From: Vibrio hepatarius | GTDB lineage: Bacteria > Pseudomonadota > Gammaproteobacteria > Enterobacterales > Vibrionaceae | Reading direction: 5' to 3' | Assembly (NCBI RefSeq): GCF_001274785.1 | Contig: NZ_LHPI01000019.1 | Span: 1 to 64,000 of the forward strand | DNA: 64,000 nt | Shown here: piece by piece, positions 1 through 9,558 of the stretch | How the letters are laid out: the number at the start of each line of letters is the position of its first letter | How positions within the stretch are numbered: position 1 is the stretch's first letter | Position numbers and translations under genes: made by a program | The notes under the pieces: model-generated | Seen by the model: only the letters and a program-made list of their open reading frames with translations | Told to the model about the DNA's origin: nothing | The model's database searches: none

Positions 1-316
1 GATTAAATGCAAAATAGTATAGGGGGATATTTAATTTTCGACGCAATTCAAATTTTTCTAATTAATTGAACTTGCTTCCATAAATGGTGCATTTGAAAGC
101 ATGTTTAACCCATTCATTAACCTGTGCAACTAGGTTTATTGCTACTCTTTTATCTCATCATCTTCCACGTAACAACTTCTGCTGAATTGATATCCAGCCA
201 AGTTTACCTATCACTAGAATAGTATATTGACGACTGAGTCTTTGAATAAACGAGCTCTATACGAATTGCAGTTGCGTCGTGGCGAGACGTTCGTTAGTTA
301 AATGAAGGTGGGTAAG
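1..316. other. Left-edge intergenic region
   Basis: This AT-rich stretch precedes the first gene. I see no convincing open frame, RNA gene or strong hairpin in it. The promoter of the downstream glucosidase gene must lie here or further left, but I could not assign -35 and -10 elements with confidence. The ribosome binding site AAGGTGGG (about 306-313) lies at the right end, just before the ATG at 317. Confidence 0.5.
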
Positions 317-1756
317 ATGGGGCAAAAATTTCCAGATAACTTTTTATGGGGTGGCGCGGTTGCGGCTCATCAACTTGAAGGCGGTTGGGACAAAGGTGGC
401 AAAGGCCCGAGTATTATCGATGTGGTAACTGCAGGGTCACATGGTCAGCCTCGTAAAATTACTGATGGGGTGATTGACGGAGAGTTCTATCCCAACCACG
501 AAGCGATTGATTTCCATGGCCGTTATAAGCAAGACATCAAACTGTTTGCTGAAATGGGTTTTAAATGTTTTCGAACCAGCATCGCCTGGACGCGAATCTT
601 TCCAAAAGGAACTGAAGATGAGCCCTGTGAAGCGGGGCTGCAGTTCTATGATGATATGTTTGATGAATTACTCAAATATGGCATCGAACCCGTGATTACA
701 CTGAGCCACTTCGAAATGCCTTATCACTTAGCGAAAGAATACGATGGCTGGATGAGTCGAGAAGTGATCGACTTGTTTGTTAAGTTCTCTATGACCGTCA
801 TCCAACGCTATCAACACAAAGTTAAGTACTGGATGACGTTTAACGAAATCAACAATCAGGCGAATGTTTCAAATGATATCTTTGGCTGGACTTGTTCGGG
901 CGTTAAATACACCAGTAAGGAAAAGCCAGAGCAGGCGATGTATCAGGCGGCACACCACCAGTTTGTTGCAAGTGCTCTGGTGGTAAAACAGGCCCATGAC
1001 CTGAATCCTGAGCTTAAAATTGGCTGCATGGTCGCAATGATTCCTTACTATCCATATTCGTCGCACCCAGACGATGTCATGCTGGCAGAAGTATCGATGC
1101 GCGATCGTTTCTATTTCGCAGACGTGATGGCAAAAGGTTACTACCCAAATTACGCGAAGAAAATCTGGAGCCGTAAAGGTTATGAGATTGTCATGGCAAA
1201 AGAGGACGAAGAGATCCTAGCTCAAGGTAAAGTGGACTACATCGGCTTCAGTTACTACATGTCCAATACGGTTAGTTCACAGGCTGAGCAGAGTACCAAA
1301 AACAGTCTGGATGGCAGTAATCAATATTCGGTGGCAAATCCTTATTTGCAAGCGAGTGATTGGGGATGGACGGTCGATCCCGTTGGGCTGAGATATTGCC
1401 TCACCAAGCTGTATGAGCATTACGAACTGCCGTTATTTATTGTTGAAAATGGCTTTGGTGCGGTTGATACGGTCGAAGCCGATGGCTCAATCAATGACGA
1501 TTACCGTATCGACTACTTACGCTCTCATATTCAAGAGATGGAAAAAGCCATCAATATCGATGGTGTGGAGTTGATGGGATACACCCCTTGGGGATGCATC
1601 GACTTAGTCTCTTTCACGACTGGTGAGATGAAAAAGCGCTACGGCTTCATTTACGTTGACCGCGAAAATGATGGTTCTGGCACGCTTCAGCGCTCGAAGA
1701 AAAAATCCTTCTTCTGGTACAAGGACGTGATTGCTTCAAACGGTGAAAAATTATAG
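317..1756 (+). CDS. 6-phospho-beta-glucosidase (GH1 family)
   Basis: A cytoplasmic glycoside hydrolase expected to cleave phosphorylated beta-glucosides such as cellobiose-6-P after PTS import. At 479 residues it has the usual GH1 length. The N-terminal FLWGGAVAAHQLEGGW block is typical of the family. TFNEI near residues 174-178 carries the acid/base Glu, and IVENGFG carries the nucleophile Glu. The late MKKRYGFIYVD segment has the Lys and Tyr that bind the sugar phosphate in 6-phospho-glycosidases. The ATG at 317 is preferred to the in-frame ATG at 302 because an AAGGTGGG ribosome binding site lies between them. No PTS gene is visible, but the partner may lie left of the window. BglA or AscB paralogues cannot be told apart here. 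Confidence 0.9.
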   Translation: MGQKFPDNFLWGGAVAAHQLEGGWDKGGKGPSIIDVVTAGSHGQPRKITDGVIDGEFYPNHEAIDFHGRYKQDIKLFAEMGFKCFRTSIAWTRIFPKGTEDEPCEAGLQFYDDMFDELLKYGIEPVITLSHFEMPYHLAKEYDGWMSREVIDLFVKFSMTVIQRYQHKVKYWMTFNEINNQANVSNDIFGWTCSGVKYTSKEKPEQAMYQAAHHQFVASALVVKQAHDLNPELKIGCMVAMIPYYPYSSHPDDVMLAEVSMRDRFYFADVMAKGYYPNYAKKIWSRKGYEIVMAKEDEEILAQGKVDYIGFSYYMSNTVSSQAEQSTKNSLDGSNQYSVANPYLQASDWGWTVDPVGLRYCLTKLYEHYELPLFIVENGFGAVDTVEADGSINDDYRIDYLRSHIQEMEKAINIDGVELMGYTPWGCIDLVSFTTGEMKKRYGFIYVDRENDGSGTLQRSKKKSFFWYKDVIASNGEKL

Positions 1757-1760
1757 TAGT

Positions 1761-1793
1761 AAAAATGCCAGTCCAGCGCTGGTATTTTTATTT
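1761..1793 (+). terminator. Rho-independent terminator after the glucosidase
   Basis: A stem of AAAAATGCCAG with CTGGTATTTTT around a short loop, followed by a T-rich run, starts 4 bases after the stop codon. Confidence 0.8.
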
Positions 1794-1890
1794 TCAAAGT
1801 TACGGATATACAAATATCGACTATTACTACTTTAATTTAATCATATTAAGATAAATTTAATTGATGTCAGCCGTTGTAATAATGCGTTCG

Positions 1891-2175
1891 TTAAAACTTC
1901 GGAAAGTTATGTGTAGAGGCGGTCTTCCAAGTAAGCGCGACAATAAACGTTGGGAAGCAAAAAGTCACCAGAAATATAGGTAACTCTTCAAATATGCTGT
2001 AACCAGCACTGACAACACCGACATACATGTTGATCAGTGACGCAACAAGCCATAGAGGGATGAAGAGTTTGGATCCATAAGAGATGAAGTTCTTCTTACC
2101 ATCGAGCATAAAACATAAACCCAAAATAACGGCATAACCCAATAAACCACTAATGATAAACAAGATGGTGTGCAT
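1891..2175 (-). CDS. Small membrane protein of unknown function
   Basis: This 94-residue protein is strongly hydrophobic. It has about three predicted membrane segments, near residues 3-23, 38-58 and 65-84, separated by short polar loops such as DGKKN. I do not recognise the family. The gene stands alone between the glucosidase terminator and the sensor kinase gene and points away from the kinase's promoter side. It looks like a real gene because hydrophobic segments and loops alternate as in an inner membrane protein, and it is the only sizeable frame in the gap. No function can be assigned. Confidence 0.6.
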   Translation of the reverse strand: MHTILFIISGLLGYAVILGLCFMLDGKKNFISYGSKLFIPLWLVASLINMYVGVVSAGYSIFEELPIFLVTFCFPTFIVALTWKTASTHNFPKF

Positions 2176-2367
2176 TAATTGTTCCTGTTGATACTTATAT
2201 TTTTATTGGGTGGATGGTAATGAAGTTAGATATCACTCTATATAAACTTTGGAGTGAAATTAGTGGGTGGATAAATGGATCTTATTTTTAAGAATCTATT
2301 TCAGTACGAAAGTCGATTAATTTGTCATAAATATTTAATTAAAATTTAATATTTATCGTTCTAAATG

Positions 2368-4476
2368 CTATTTATTGCTAGGAACTTGCATTGTTAGGGT
2401 AAAAGTCATTCCTTGATCCGCATTGTTTCTCGCTACGATAGTACCTTGCATATCACGCATGTTATTGGCGGTGATTGCTAAGCCTAGCCCGAGTCCTTCA
2501 CCAATCTTTTTGTTGGTGTGGAAAGGTTCAAAGATTGTTGCCAGTTTGTCTTCTTCGGCACCGCAGCCGTTATCGGTAACTTGAATCGTCAGTTTGTCGC
2601 CATCTTGGTGCGCACTCACAATAATTTTTGCTGTCGCTTGATGTTTAGTGGCGTCAATTGCGTTGCTAATTAGGTTACCTAACACTTGTCTCAGCCGCGC
2701 TTCTTCCCCCATAACTTGGGATACGTCTGAAGCGATCCTGACTCGGATATCAACATGCTCTAACGCCTCTTGGTGAATGCGTAAGACTTCTTGTAATGCA
2801 TCTGTTAGTGAGACTGGCTTCGGTTTTTCTAATCGGTTGAACGCAAATGACTTTAGCTGTGAGGTCATGCTTGCCATACGGTCTATCAGCGTATGTACTA
2901 ACGTCATGTTGGCTTTCAATAGTTTGGTTTCACCGCGTTCCATCAGTAACTCGTTACTCGACAGCAATGTTCTCAAACCTGTCAGGGGTTGGTTGAGCTC
3001 GTGGGTAATTGCACTCGACATACGCCCTAATGCCGCCAGTTTGCTGGTTTCGATCAGTTCTTGCTGCGCGTTTTCTAACTCTTGAGTGCGCTCTTGAACG
3101 CGTTGCTGCAAGTGTTTATTGGCCGATTGCAGGGCTATCTCTGCCTTTTTACGCTTGCTGATGTCAATGATGGTGCAAAGGTAATAGTTGGTTGAATCCC
3201 ACGGAAACTGACTGATCGAGAAGAGCACCGGAAAACAGCTACCGTCGCTGCGCCTTGCCATAGTTTCGACGCTACTGATTTCGGCCAGCTCTTGGTGCTG
3301 AGCTAAGTTCTTCAGCAGTTGTAATGTGGTCGAGTTAGGGTTACCCGCATCAAACAGTTGCCATGCTTGAATACTTTTTATCATCGAATCTGACAGGCTA
3401 AAGTAACGTTTTGCCATTAAGTTGATGTCGTGAATAGCGCCGTTCTTATCCAATAACAAAAGACCAACGTGAGTTTTGTTGATCATACCGCTGAGACGTT
3501 TTTCCGACTCTTTGATTAGCCTTTGAATGCGCTGATTACTCAGTTGCTTCTGATAGCGCTGAAAGCTAATCACCAACAACATTAAGATAAACAAGCACGC
3601 CACCGCGACACTCCAGCTCAACCAGCTTACCGTTTGATATAGGGACTGGAGGGGAGTTAGATAGGTCAGCCGCCAATTTAGGTCATCAAGTTGGATGGAC
3701 TGAACCAAATAGCGTTTATCGTTCAGGCGCCACACTTTGATTTGAGATTGATCATACAGCTGTTGGCTGCTTTCGACTTGCTCAACATCGAAATGTTGAT
3801 TGAACCAATCGGCGTTGAGCTCGCGATCACTGGATAAGAAAAACTGCTGTTGTGGGTTTTGCAGCAAAATGATTTCGTCGTTTGCCAGCCATTGGTCGTT
3901 TAGCAGGCTGAGGTCGATTTTGACCACCGCGATACCTACAATATCAAACGCCAGATAGATTGGCGCCGCTAAGTAATAGTCTGGCGTCGTACCGATATTC
4001 TTAGTGACGACCGAGATTGCCTCGCGCTGCTGGTGGATGCGACTGACGATGGCTTCTATAGCTCGCTCACGTAAGTTTGATGATTCGACACTGGATGAGA
4101 GCACATCGCCGCTGGAGGAAAGAACGTACCATCCTTTCGTGTTGGCGGCTTTATCTAGCTGGATTAGCTGCTTTTTAATTTCCGGTTCGAGTGACGCTTC
4201 GCCTTTAAAATACCGCAAACTGATCGCGTCGTTAGTCACCAAATAAGGAAGGTGATAAAAGCGCTGTAAAGAGCGTCGTGCCTCGGCGATATAGTTGAGA
4301 AAGCGTTGTTCCGCATGTCTTTGCGCTTGTTCCATTTGCCATTGTGTCGCAACTTCTTGGCTCGATAGTTTTACAACCGCGATAACAAACACGGTGACAA
4401 TAATAAACCAGTAACGGTGATTACTAACCAAGGTTAAACGTCCTTTTTCTTTGGGTTTCAACCCAATAGTTGGCAA
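2368..4476 (-). CDS. DctB-like membrane sensor histidine kinase
   Basis: A 702-residue sensor kinase of the C4-dicarboxylate-sensor (DctB) type. A first membrane segment near residues 22-38 and a second near 280-303 enclose a large periplasmic sensing domain, likely a double PAS/Cache fold that reads an organic acid. A PAS domain (about 325-440) and a coiled coil follow. The dimerisation helix has the phospho-acceptor His in AITHELNQPLTG, and the ATPase domain has NAID, DNGCG, FEPFHT and GLGLGLAI motifs. It is divergent from the sigma-54 response regulator, its obvious partner, with a 144-base shared promoter region. The TAXI-TRAP transporter beyond suggests that its ligand is the acid the transporter carries. 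Confidence 0.88.
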   Translation of the reverse strand: MPTIGLKPKEKGRLTLVSNHRYWFIIVTVFVIAVVKLSSQEVATQWQMEQAQRHAEQRFLNYIAEARRSLQRFYHLPYLVTNDAISLRYFKGEASLEPEIKKQLIQLDKAANTKGWYVLSSSGDVLSSSVESSNLRERAIEAIVSRIHQQREAISVVTKNIGTTPDYYLAAPIYLAFDIVGIAVVKIDLSLLNDQWLANDEIILLQNPQQQFFLSSDRELNADWFNQHFDVEQVESSQQLYDQSQIKVWRLNDKRYLVQSIQLDDLNWRLTYLTPLQSLYQTVSWLSWSVAVACLFILMLLVISFQRYQKQLSNQRIQRLIKESEKRLSGMINKTHVGLLLLDKNGAIHDINLMAKRYFSLSDSMIKSIQAWQLFDAGNPNSTTLQLLKNLAQHQELAEISSVETMARRSDGSCFPVLFSISQFPWDSTNYYLCTIIDISKRKKAEIALQSANKHLQQRVQERTQELENAQQELIETSKLAALGRMSSAITHELNQPLTGLRTLLSSNELLMERGETKLLKANMTLVHTLIDRMASMTSQLKSFAFNRLEKPKPVSLTDALQEVLRIHQEALEHVDIRVRIASDVSQVMGEEARLRQVLGNLISNAIDATKHQATAKIIVSAHQDGDKLTIQVTDNGCGAEEDKLATIFEPFHTNKKIGEGLGLGLAITANNMRDMQGTIVARNNADQGMTFTLTMQVPSNK

Positions 4477-4620
4477 AAGCGCGCGAAGAGGTGTGTCGCT
4501 GAAGCTAACAAATAAATAATTAGTTGTTAAGGAAGCGTTGTTGAGAAGTGAGAGCTAGCTCCTTTTCGAATTCTCTATTTTTCCTTAATTTGAAGACACT
4601 AAAATATAGGTGTCTATAAA

Positions 4621-5976
4621 ATGGAATTACATATGACTCGCAGTATTGCTTTGATTGAAGATGATGAAATCGTCCGTCAAGCAACGAGCCAATGGTTACA
4701 ACTCGCAGGGTTTGACGTTACAACATTTGAAACGGGGCAGGGCGCACTGGATCAAGTGTTCACGAGCGATTTCGATACGATCATTACAGACGTCAGACTG
4801 CCTGATATCGACGGCATCGACTTACTCAACCAGATCAAGCAGCGGTTGCCCGATGTGCCCGTTATCCTTATCACCGGACATGGCGATGTCGATATGGCAG
4901 TGAAAGCTTTGCAGCAAGGGGCATACGACTTTATCGAGAAACCGTTTGACCCTGAACGTTTGTCTCAAACGGTGTCTGAAGCTACAGAGAAATATCACCA
5001 AGGCCGAGAGCGTGAAAGCCGCTTGTCTTACCTTGATAACATCACTGGCATCGAACAAGTCCTGATTGGCCGCAGTAAAGTGATGTGTGATTTACGTGAG
5101 CAGATCCTTAAAGTCGCCTCAATCGACACCAATGTGATTATCTACGGTGAAACGGGTTGCGGCAAAGAACTGGTCGCCAATTGTTTGCACGAGTTCAGCC
5201 AACGCAATAAGCATCCATTCGTACCGTTGAACTGTGGCGCCATTCCTGAAAACCTGTTTGAAAGTGAGTTGTTTGGCCACGAAGCCGGTGCGTTTACGGG
5301 GGCGGCGAAAAGACGTATTGGTAAGCTAGAGTTTGCAGACAAAGGCACCGTGTTCCTAGACGAGATCGAGAGCATGCCGCTGTCGATGCAGGTGAAAGTT
5401 CTGCGTACGTTGCAAGACAACGTGGTTGAGCGGGTGGGCGGAAATCAACAAGTATCGGTCGACCTAAGAGTGATCTCCGCAGCCAAACACGATCTACTAA
5501 ATCATCCGGATTTCAGGCAAGACTTGTTCTACCGCCTCAACGTAGCGCAAATTCATCTGCCGCCTTTAAATGAGCGCGAAGACGACGCTTTGCTGTTGTT
5601 TGAGCACTTTACCCAAGAAGCCAATCCAGAGACTCGACAAGCGAGCGAAGCCGACAGACATGCGTTACTTTCGTATGCGTGGCCGGGTAACGTCCGCGAG
5701 CTGCGCAATGTCGCGATTCGTTTCGCTCTTGATGAGATGCTCACGGTGGGGGAGATCCTTTCTTGTCGTCCTAATGCTATTTCTGAATCTGCCGCCGCAG
5801 GGGTCCCACTGGCGGTACAGGTACAAAGTTTTGAGCGTAAAGTGATTCACGAGTCTTTGGTGCGCCATCAAGGTCGTATTAATGAAGTTATGCAAGAGCT
5901 GGATTTGCCAAGGCGTACACTCAATCAGAAGATGGTACGTTATGCGCTTAATCGTAGCGATTACGTTAACTCTTAG
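4621..5976 (+). CDS. DctD-like sigma-54-dependent response regulator
   Basis: A 451-residue NtrC-family activator. The receiver domain spans about residues 5-125, with acidic residues EDDE and the phospho-acceptor Asp in TDVRLPD. The AAA+ domain (about 145-380) has Walker A GETGCGKE, the sigma-54-contacting GAFTGA loop and Walker B VFLDEIE. A Fis-type helix-turn-helix closes the protein (VMQELDLPRRTLNQKM). An intact GAFTGA loop means it should activate sigma-54 promoters, and a good one lies just downstream at 6216. The ATG at 4621 has AGGTG about 10 bases upstream; an in-frame ATG at 4633 is an alternative. Its partner is the divergent DctB-like kinase. Confidence 0.9.
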   Translation: MELHMTRSIALIEDDEIVRQATSQWLQLAGFDVTTFETGQGALDQVFTSDFDTIITDVRLPDIDGIDLLNQIKQRLPDVPVILITGHGDVDMAVKALQQGAYDFIEKPFDPERLSQTVSEATEKYHQGRERESRLSYLDNITGIEQVLIGRSKVMCDLREQILKVASIDTNVIIYGETGCGKELVANCLHEFSQRNKHPFVPLNCGAIPENLFESELFGHEAGAFTGAAKRRIGKLEFADKGTVFLDEIESMPLSMQVKVLRTLQDNVVERVGGNQQVSVDLRVISAAKHDLLNHPDFRQDLFYRLNVAQIHLPPLNEREDDALLLFEHFTQEANPETRQASEADRHALLSYAWPGNVRELRNVAIRFALDEMLTVGEILSCRPNAISESAAAGVPLAVQVQSFERKVIHESLVRHQGRINEVMQELDLPRRTLNQKMVRYALNRSDYVNS

Positions 5977-5998
5977 TCGACACAGCCATGTGTGAAAA

Positions 5999-6028
5999 TT
6001 GCGATGAGCAAAAAATGGCTCATCGCAA
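5999..6028 (+). terminator. Hairpin after the response regulator gene; also a candidate activator site
   Basis: A perfect 11-base inverted repeat, TTGCGATGAGC / GCTCATCGCAA, surrounds an A-rich loop 22 bases after the stop codon. T-richness follows only after AAAATGACC, so termination would be imperfect. The loop side shares a 17-base word with a second copy at 6151, so this may instead be an upstream activating site for the sigma-54 promoter. Confidence 0.5.
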
Positions 6029-6121
6029 AAATGACCTTTTTATTAACATTGATCACAATAAATTCATTTATGTGACACATCTATTTAAATCCGATTGTGA
6101 ATTCCTCCGAACTATCGGCTG

Positions 6122-6167
6122 TTTTTTGCTTACTCTCTAACATAGGTATAAGCAAAAAATGGCTCAT
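6122..6167. promoter_or_regulatory. Inverted and direct repeat cluster, candidate enhancer sites
   Basis: TTTTTTGCTTA (6122-6132) is inverted exactly as TAAGCAAAAAA (6149-6159). The second copy extends into AGCAAAAAATGGCTCAT (6151-6167), a perfect direct copy of 6007-6023. They lie about 50-210 bases upstream of the sigma-54 promoter, the usual place for enhancer sites. Binding by the adjacent DctD-like regulator is inferred. Confidence 0.55.
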
Positions 6168-6215
6168 TTCTTCGCTTTGAAATTATAAAATTCAATTAAA
6201 TCAAATATTTAAAAA

Positions 6216-6233
6216 TTGGCATTGGTTTTGCTG
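6216..6233 (+). promoter_or_regulatory. Sigma-54 (RpoN) promoter of the TAXI-TRAP operon
   Basis: TTGGCATTGGTTTTGCTG fits the -24/-12 consensus TGGCAC-N5-TTGC. The GG at 6218-6219 and the GC at 6230-6231 are exactly 12 bases apart. It lies about 58 bases before the ATG of the binding-protein gene and downstream of a gene encoding a GAFTGA activator. Confidence 0.85.
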
Positions 6234-6290
6234 TATAGCGATTGTTGTTAACAAAAACATAACGTGAATAACTCTACATGGAGAGTAACA

Positions 6291-7301
6291 ATGAAATACA
6301 ACAAGTTAGTGAAAACGTTAGCCGTCGCTATCGCTTCTTTTGGTCTTGCTGCTAATGCTGCCGCTGAAGACCGCAGCTACATTCTGGCGACCGCTTCAAC
6401 GGGTGGTACGTATTACCCAGTCGGCGTTGCGCTTGCGACATTAAGTAAAGTGAAAGTCGCCCCGCAGCACCATTTTTCTCTATCTGCCATTAGCTCTGCA
6501 GGGTCAGGTGAAAACGTAAAAATGCTTAACGAGAACGAAGCGCAATTCGCCATTCTGCAAGGTTTGTACGGAGCATGGGCGTGGAGTGGTCAAGGCCCAT
6601 ACGCGAAGTCGGGCAAGCAAGAAAAACTGCGCTCAGTCTCTATGTTGTGGCAAAACGTTGAGCACTTCATTGTTCGCTCAGACCTAACAAAAACAGGCAC
6701 AGTGAGTGACTTGAACAACCTTTACGGTAAAAAGTTCTCGATTGGTAAGAAGAACTCGGGCACTGAAAACTCAGGCCGTCAGATCATGAAAGGTCTATCG
6801 GTTGACCCAGACAAATTTAACTTGGCATTTATGGGCTATGGCGGCAGTGCGAGTGCGCTACAAAACGGCACGATTGATGGTATGAATACACCTGCAGGTG
6901 TTCCAGTGGGTGCGGTCACACAAGCGTTTGCGGCACTTGGCAATGACATTCAAATCCTATCGTTTACTGATGAGCAAATTAAACAGGCGAATGGCGAATT
7001 TGACTTGTGGACTAAGTACGAGATTCCAGCTAACACTTACCCAGGTGTCGATAAACCAATCACGACTATCGCGCAGCCGAACTTCCTAGCGGTTCGTGAC
7101 GATATTTCAGACGAAGACGTTTACCAACTAACTAAGACCATCTACGAAAACTTGCCGTTCTTGCAAGGTATTCATAAAGCGACCAAAGCAATGGCAATCG
7201 AGAAAGCCTTGTCTGGTCTGCCGTTACCTTTGCACCCAGGCGCGGCTCGTTACTACAAAGAAGTGGGCATCGAAGTCCCAGCATCATTGATCGTCAACTA
7301 A
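6291..7301 (+). CDS. TAXI-family TRAP transporter solute-binding protein
   Basis: A 336-residue periplasmic binding protein of a TRAP transporter, TAXI subfamily. A typical Sec signal peptide (KYNKLVKTLAVAIASFGLAANAAA) ends near residue 24. The mature protein begins with YILATASTGGTYYPVG, the hallmark of the family, and continues with the GSGENVKMLNENEAQFAILQ and GGSASALQNGTIDGM segments. The ATG at 6291 follows a GGAGAG ribosome binding site; an earlier GTG at 6264 lacks one. The gene is first in an operon with the fused permease and the hydroxyglutarate oxidase, behind a sigma-54 promoter. The ligand is probably a 2-oxo or 2-hydroxy dicarboxylate, inferred from the oxidase. Confidence 0.92.
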   Translation: MKYNKLVKTLAVAIASFGLAANAAAEDRSYILATASTGGTYYPVGVALATLSKVKVAPQHHFSLSAISSAGSGENVKMLNENEAQFAILQGLYGAWAWSGQGPYAKSGKQEKLRSVSMLWQNVEHFIVRSDLTKTGTVSDLNNLYGKKFSIGKKNSGTENSGRQIMKGLSVDPDKFNLAFMGYGGSASALQNGTIDGMNTPAGVPVGAVTQAFAALGNDIQILSFTDEQIKQANGEFDLWTKYEIPANTYPGVDKPITTIAQPNFLAVRDDISDEDVYQLTKTIYENLPFLQGIHKATKAMAIEKALSGLPLPLHPGAARYYKEVGIEVPASLIVN

Positions 7302-7403
7302 TCAGTCGACCATTTACGCCCTCGCAATGAGAGGGCGTAGTTTTCCTTTTTCATATTCGTTTTTTCTCCGTAGCGTTTTCGTGACGGGGCATTGGAGCAT
7401 GTT

Positions 7404-9533
7404 ATGAGCGATTCGTTGCAGCAGGAATTGCAGAAGTTCGAACTGCCAACCCGTACAGATTTCCCTTGGGTGGGTAAGATGATCACCGTGTTCGGTGTGG
7501 TGATCTCGTTACTGCATATCTGGTTTAATACACTTTCGACACTGCCTGAGCTGTGGATTTCAGCGACCCACTTTGCGGGTTTTGCAGTGATCTGTGCGTT
7601 GTGGTACCCAGCCCATATTTCATTAAAGAAAAGCAAAATCGCGCTCGCCTTTGATGTGCTGATCGCTATTGGCGCTTTGGCTTGTCTTATTTATATCCCT
7701 TTTGCCGAAGACGCGCTGTATGAGCGCGGCGTTAAGTTTATCGCCAGTGACTGGTTCTTTGCGATCCTTGCAATCGCCATCGTGATTGAATTGATCCGTC
7801 GCACTATGGGTTGGTTTATTCCAGTGCTGATTTTGATCTGTTTGAGCTACGTGGTGATTTGGGGGCAATGGGCGACGGGGATTTTTCACTTCCCGGGGCT
7901 GAGCTTCGAAACGCTGCTTTATCGTAGTTTTTATTCGTCAGACGGGATGTTTGGCTCGATCTCTCGCATCAGTTGGACATTCGTCTTCATGTTTATCCTG
8001 TTTGGCGCCTTCTTGGTGCGTTCTGGGGTCGGTGACTACATCATCGATGTCGCGCGTGCTGCCGCGGGTAAAATTATCGGTGGTCCGGGTTTTATCGCCG
8101 TGATCGGCTCTGGTTTGATGGGCTCAGTATCAGGCTCGAGCGTTGCAAACACTGTATCGACAGGGGTGATCAGTATTCCGTTGATGCAAAAAGCGGGCTT
8201 TCCATCGCGCTTTGCGGCGGGTGTTGAAGCAGCGGCCTCTACAGGTGGTCAGCTAATGCCACCAGTCATGGGCGCGGGCGCGTTTATCATGGCGTCTTAC
8301 ACGCAGATTCCTTACGTCGACATTATTGCTGTGTCGTTTGTTCCTGCGTTGGTGTATTTCCTTTCTGTTGCATTTTTTGTGCGTATCGAAGCCAAACGTA
8401 GCGGCGTGCAAAAAGTCACGACCAGCAGCGAGTCACTGCTAAAAGTTCTGATTTCAGGCTGGCACAATTTGATCCCTCTTGCGGTGTTAGTGACCTTATT
8501 GGTAAAAGGCTTCACGCCAACGTATGCCGCGGGGCTTTCGATCATTTCTGTGGTGGTCGCGTCTTGGTTTTCGAAAAATCACAAAATGGGTCCAAAGGCG
8601 ATCATTGAAGCGCTCTCTCAAGGCGCAAAAAATATGGCGACCACTGCGGTATTGTTGGTGGGTATCGGCTTAGTAATTAACGTTATCAGCACCACAGGTA
8701 TTGGTAATACCTTCTCGTTGATGATTGACGGCTGGGCAAATGGCGACTTGCTAACCATGATTGTTTTGATTGCTCTCGCTTCATTGGTGTTGGGCATGGG
8801 TTTACCGGTGACGGCGGCGTACATCGTGTTGGGGACTTTGTCTGCACCTGCGTTATACAAACTGCTGGCTGAAAGCCAATTGTTGGACATGCTGATGGCA
8901 GGCCAACTGCCAGAACAAGCGAAAGCGATCTTTATGCTGGCGGCGCCGGATCAGTTGGACTTGCTGAATGCACCAATGGCACTGGAAACCGCGAAAGAAA
9001 TGCTATCCAAAGTGCCAGCTGATTTTATGGATACGCTGCTTAACCAAAGCTTGGGTCTGGAAGCGGTGAGTCTTGCTTTGCTATCGGCACACTTGATCAT
9101 CTTCTGGCTATCACAAGACAGCAATGTGACCCCACCTGTGTGTTTGACGGCGTTCGCCGCGGCAACCATTGCCAAAACTCCGCCAATGCGTACTGGTTTA
9201 ATGGCATGGAAAATTGCTAAGGGGCTCTATTTAGTTCCGCTACTGATTGCGTACACTAACTTGGTCAGTTGGGATGTGACGTCGGTATTGGTGACGGGGG
9301 CATTTGCCATTATCGGCACTTACGCATTTATCGCAGCGATTGAGGGTTACTTGGAAGGTGAGATCAATTGGCTGATTCGAGCGGTGCTTGTCGCTATCGG
9401 TCTTGCTCTGGTTTGGCCTGAAGTCTCTGTGGTGATTCGTCTAGCTTGCAGCGCGGCATTTATTGCAATCTTTGTCTACAGCGGTCGTAATACCAATACG
9501 AAAGCCGCTGGCTCTATCGCTAAACCTGTTTGA
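7404..9533 (+). CDS. TRAP transporter fused permease (small and large membrane subunits)
   Basis: A 709-residue inner membrane protein in which the four-helix small subunit (about residues 25-165) is fused to the twelve-helix DctM-like large subunit, as is usual for TAXI systems. The signature GSGLMGSVSGSSVANTVSTG and the following GGQLMPPVMGAGAF loop mark the family, and GMGLPVTAAYIVLG is the second repeat. It would drive sodium-coupled uptake of the ligand delivered by the upstream binding protein. The ATG at 7404 has GGAG six bases upstream. About 100 bases separate it from the binding-protein gene, with a GC-rich hairpin (CGCCCTCGC / GAGGGCG, about 7318-7337) that may set the usual excess of binding protein over permease. 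Confidence 0.92.
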   Translation: MSDSLQQELQKFELPTRTDFPWVGKMITVFGVVISLLHIWFNTLSTLPELWISATHFAGFAVICALWYPAHISLKKSKIALAFDVLIAIGALACLIYIPFAEDALYERGVKFIASDWFFAILAIAIVIELIRRTMGWFIPVLILICLSYVVIWGQWATGIFHFPGLSFETLLYRSFYSSDGMFGSISRISWTFVFMFILFGAFLVRSGVGDYIIDVARAAAGKIIGGPGFIAVIGSGLMGSVSGSSVANTVSTGVISIPLMQKAGFPSRFAAGVEAAASTGGQLMPPVMGAGAFIMASYTQIPYVDIIAVSFVPALVYFLSVAFFVRIEAKRSGVQKVTTSSESLLKVLISGWHNLIPLAVLVTLLVKGFTPTYAAGLSIISVVVASWFSKNHKMGPKAIIEALSQGAKNMATTAVLLVGIGLVINVISTTGIGNTFSLMIDGWANGDLLTMIVLIALASLVLGMGLPVTAAYIVLGTLSAPALYKLLAESQLLDMLMAGQLPEQAKAIFMLAAPDQLDLLNAPMALETAKEMLSKVPADFMDTLLNQSLGLEAVSLALLSAHLIIFWLSQDSNVTPPVCLTAFAAATIAKTPPMRTGLMAWKIAKGLYLVPLLIAYTNLVSWDVTSVLVTGAFAIIGTYAFIAAIEGYLEGEINWLIRAVLVAIGLALVWPEVSVVIRLACSAAFIAIFVYSGRNTNTKAAGSIAKPV

Positions 9534-9558
9534 TGAAAGGAATGGATGTAGAAACGTT

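Noticed and set aside
6040..6090. Possible CRP site around ATGTGACACATCTATTT
   Set aside because: Only one good half (TGTGA) is present; the second half does not match TCACA, so the call is too weak.
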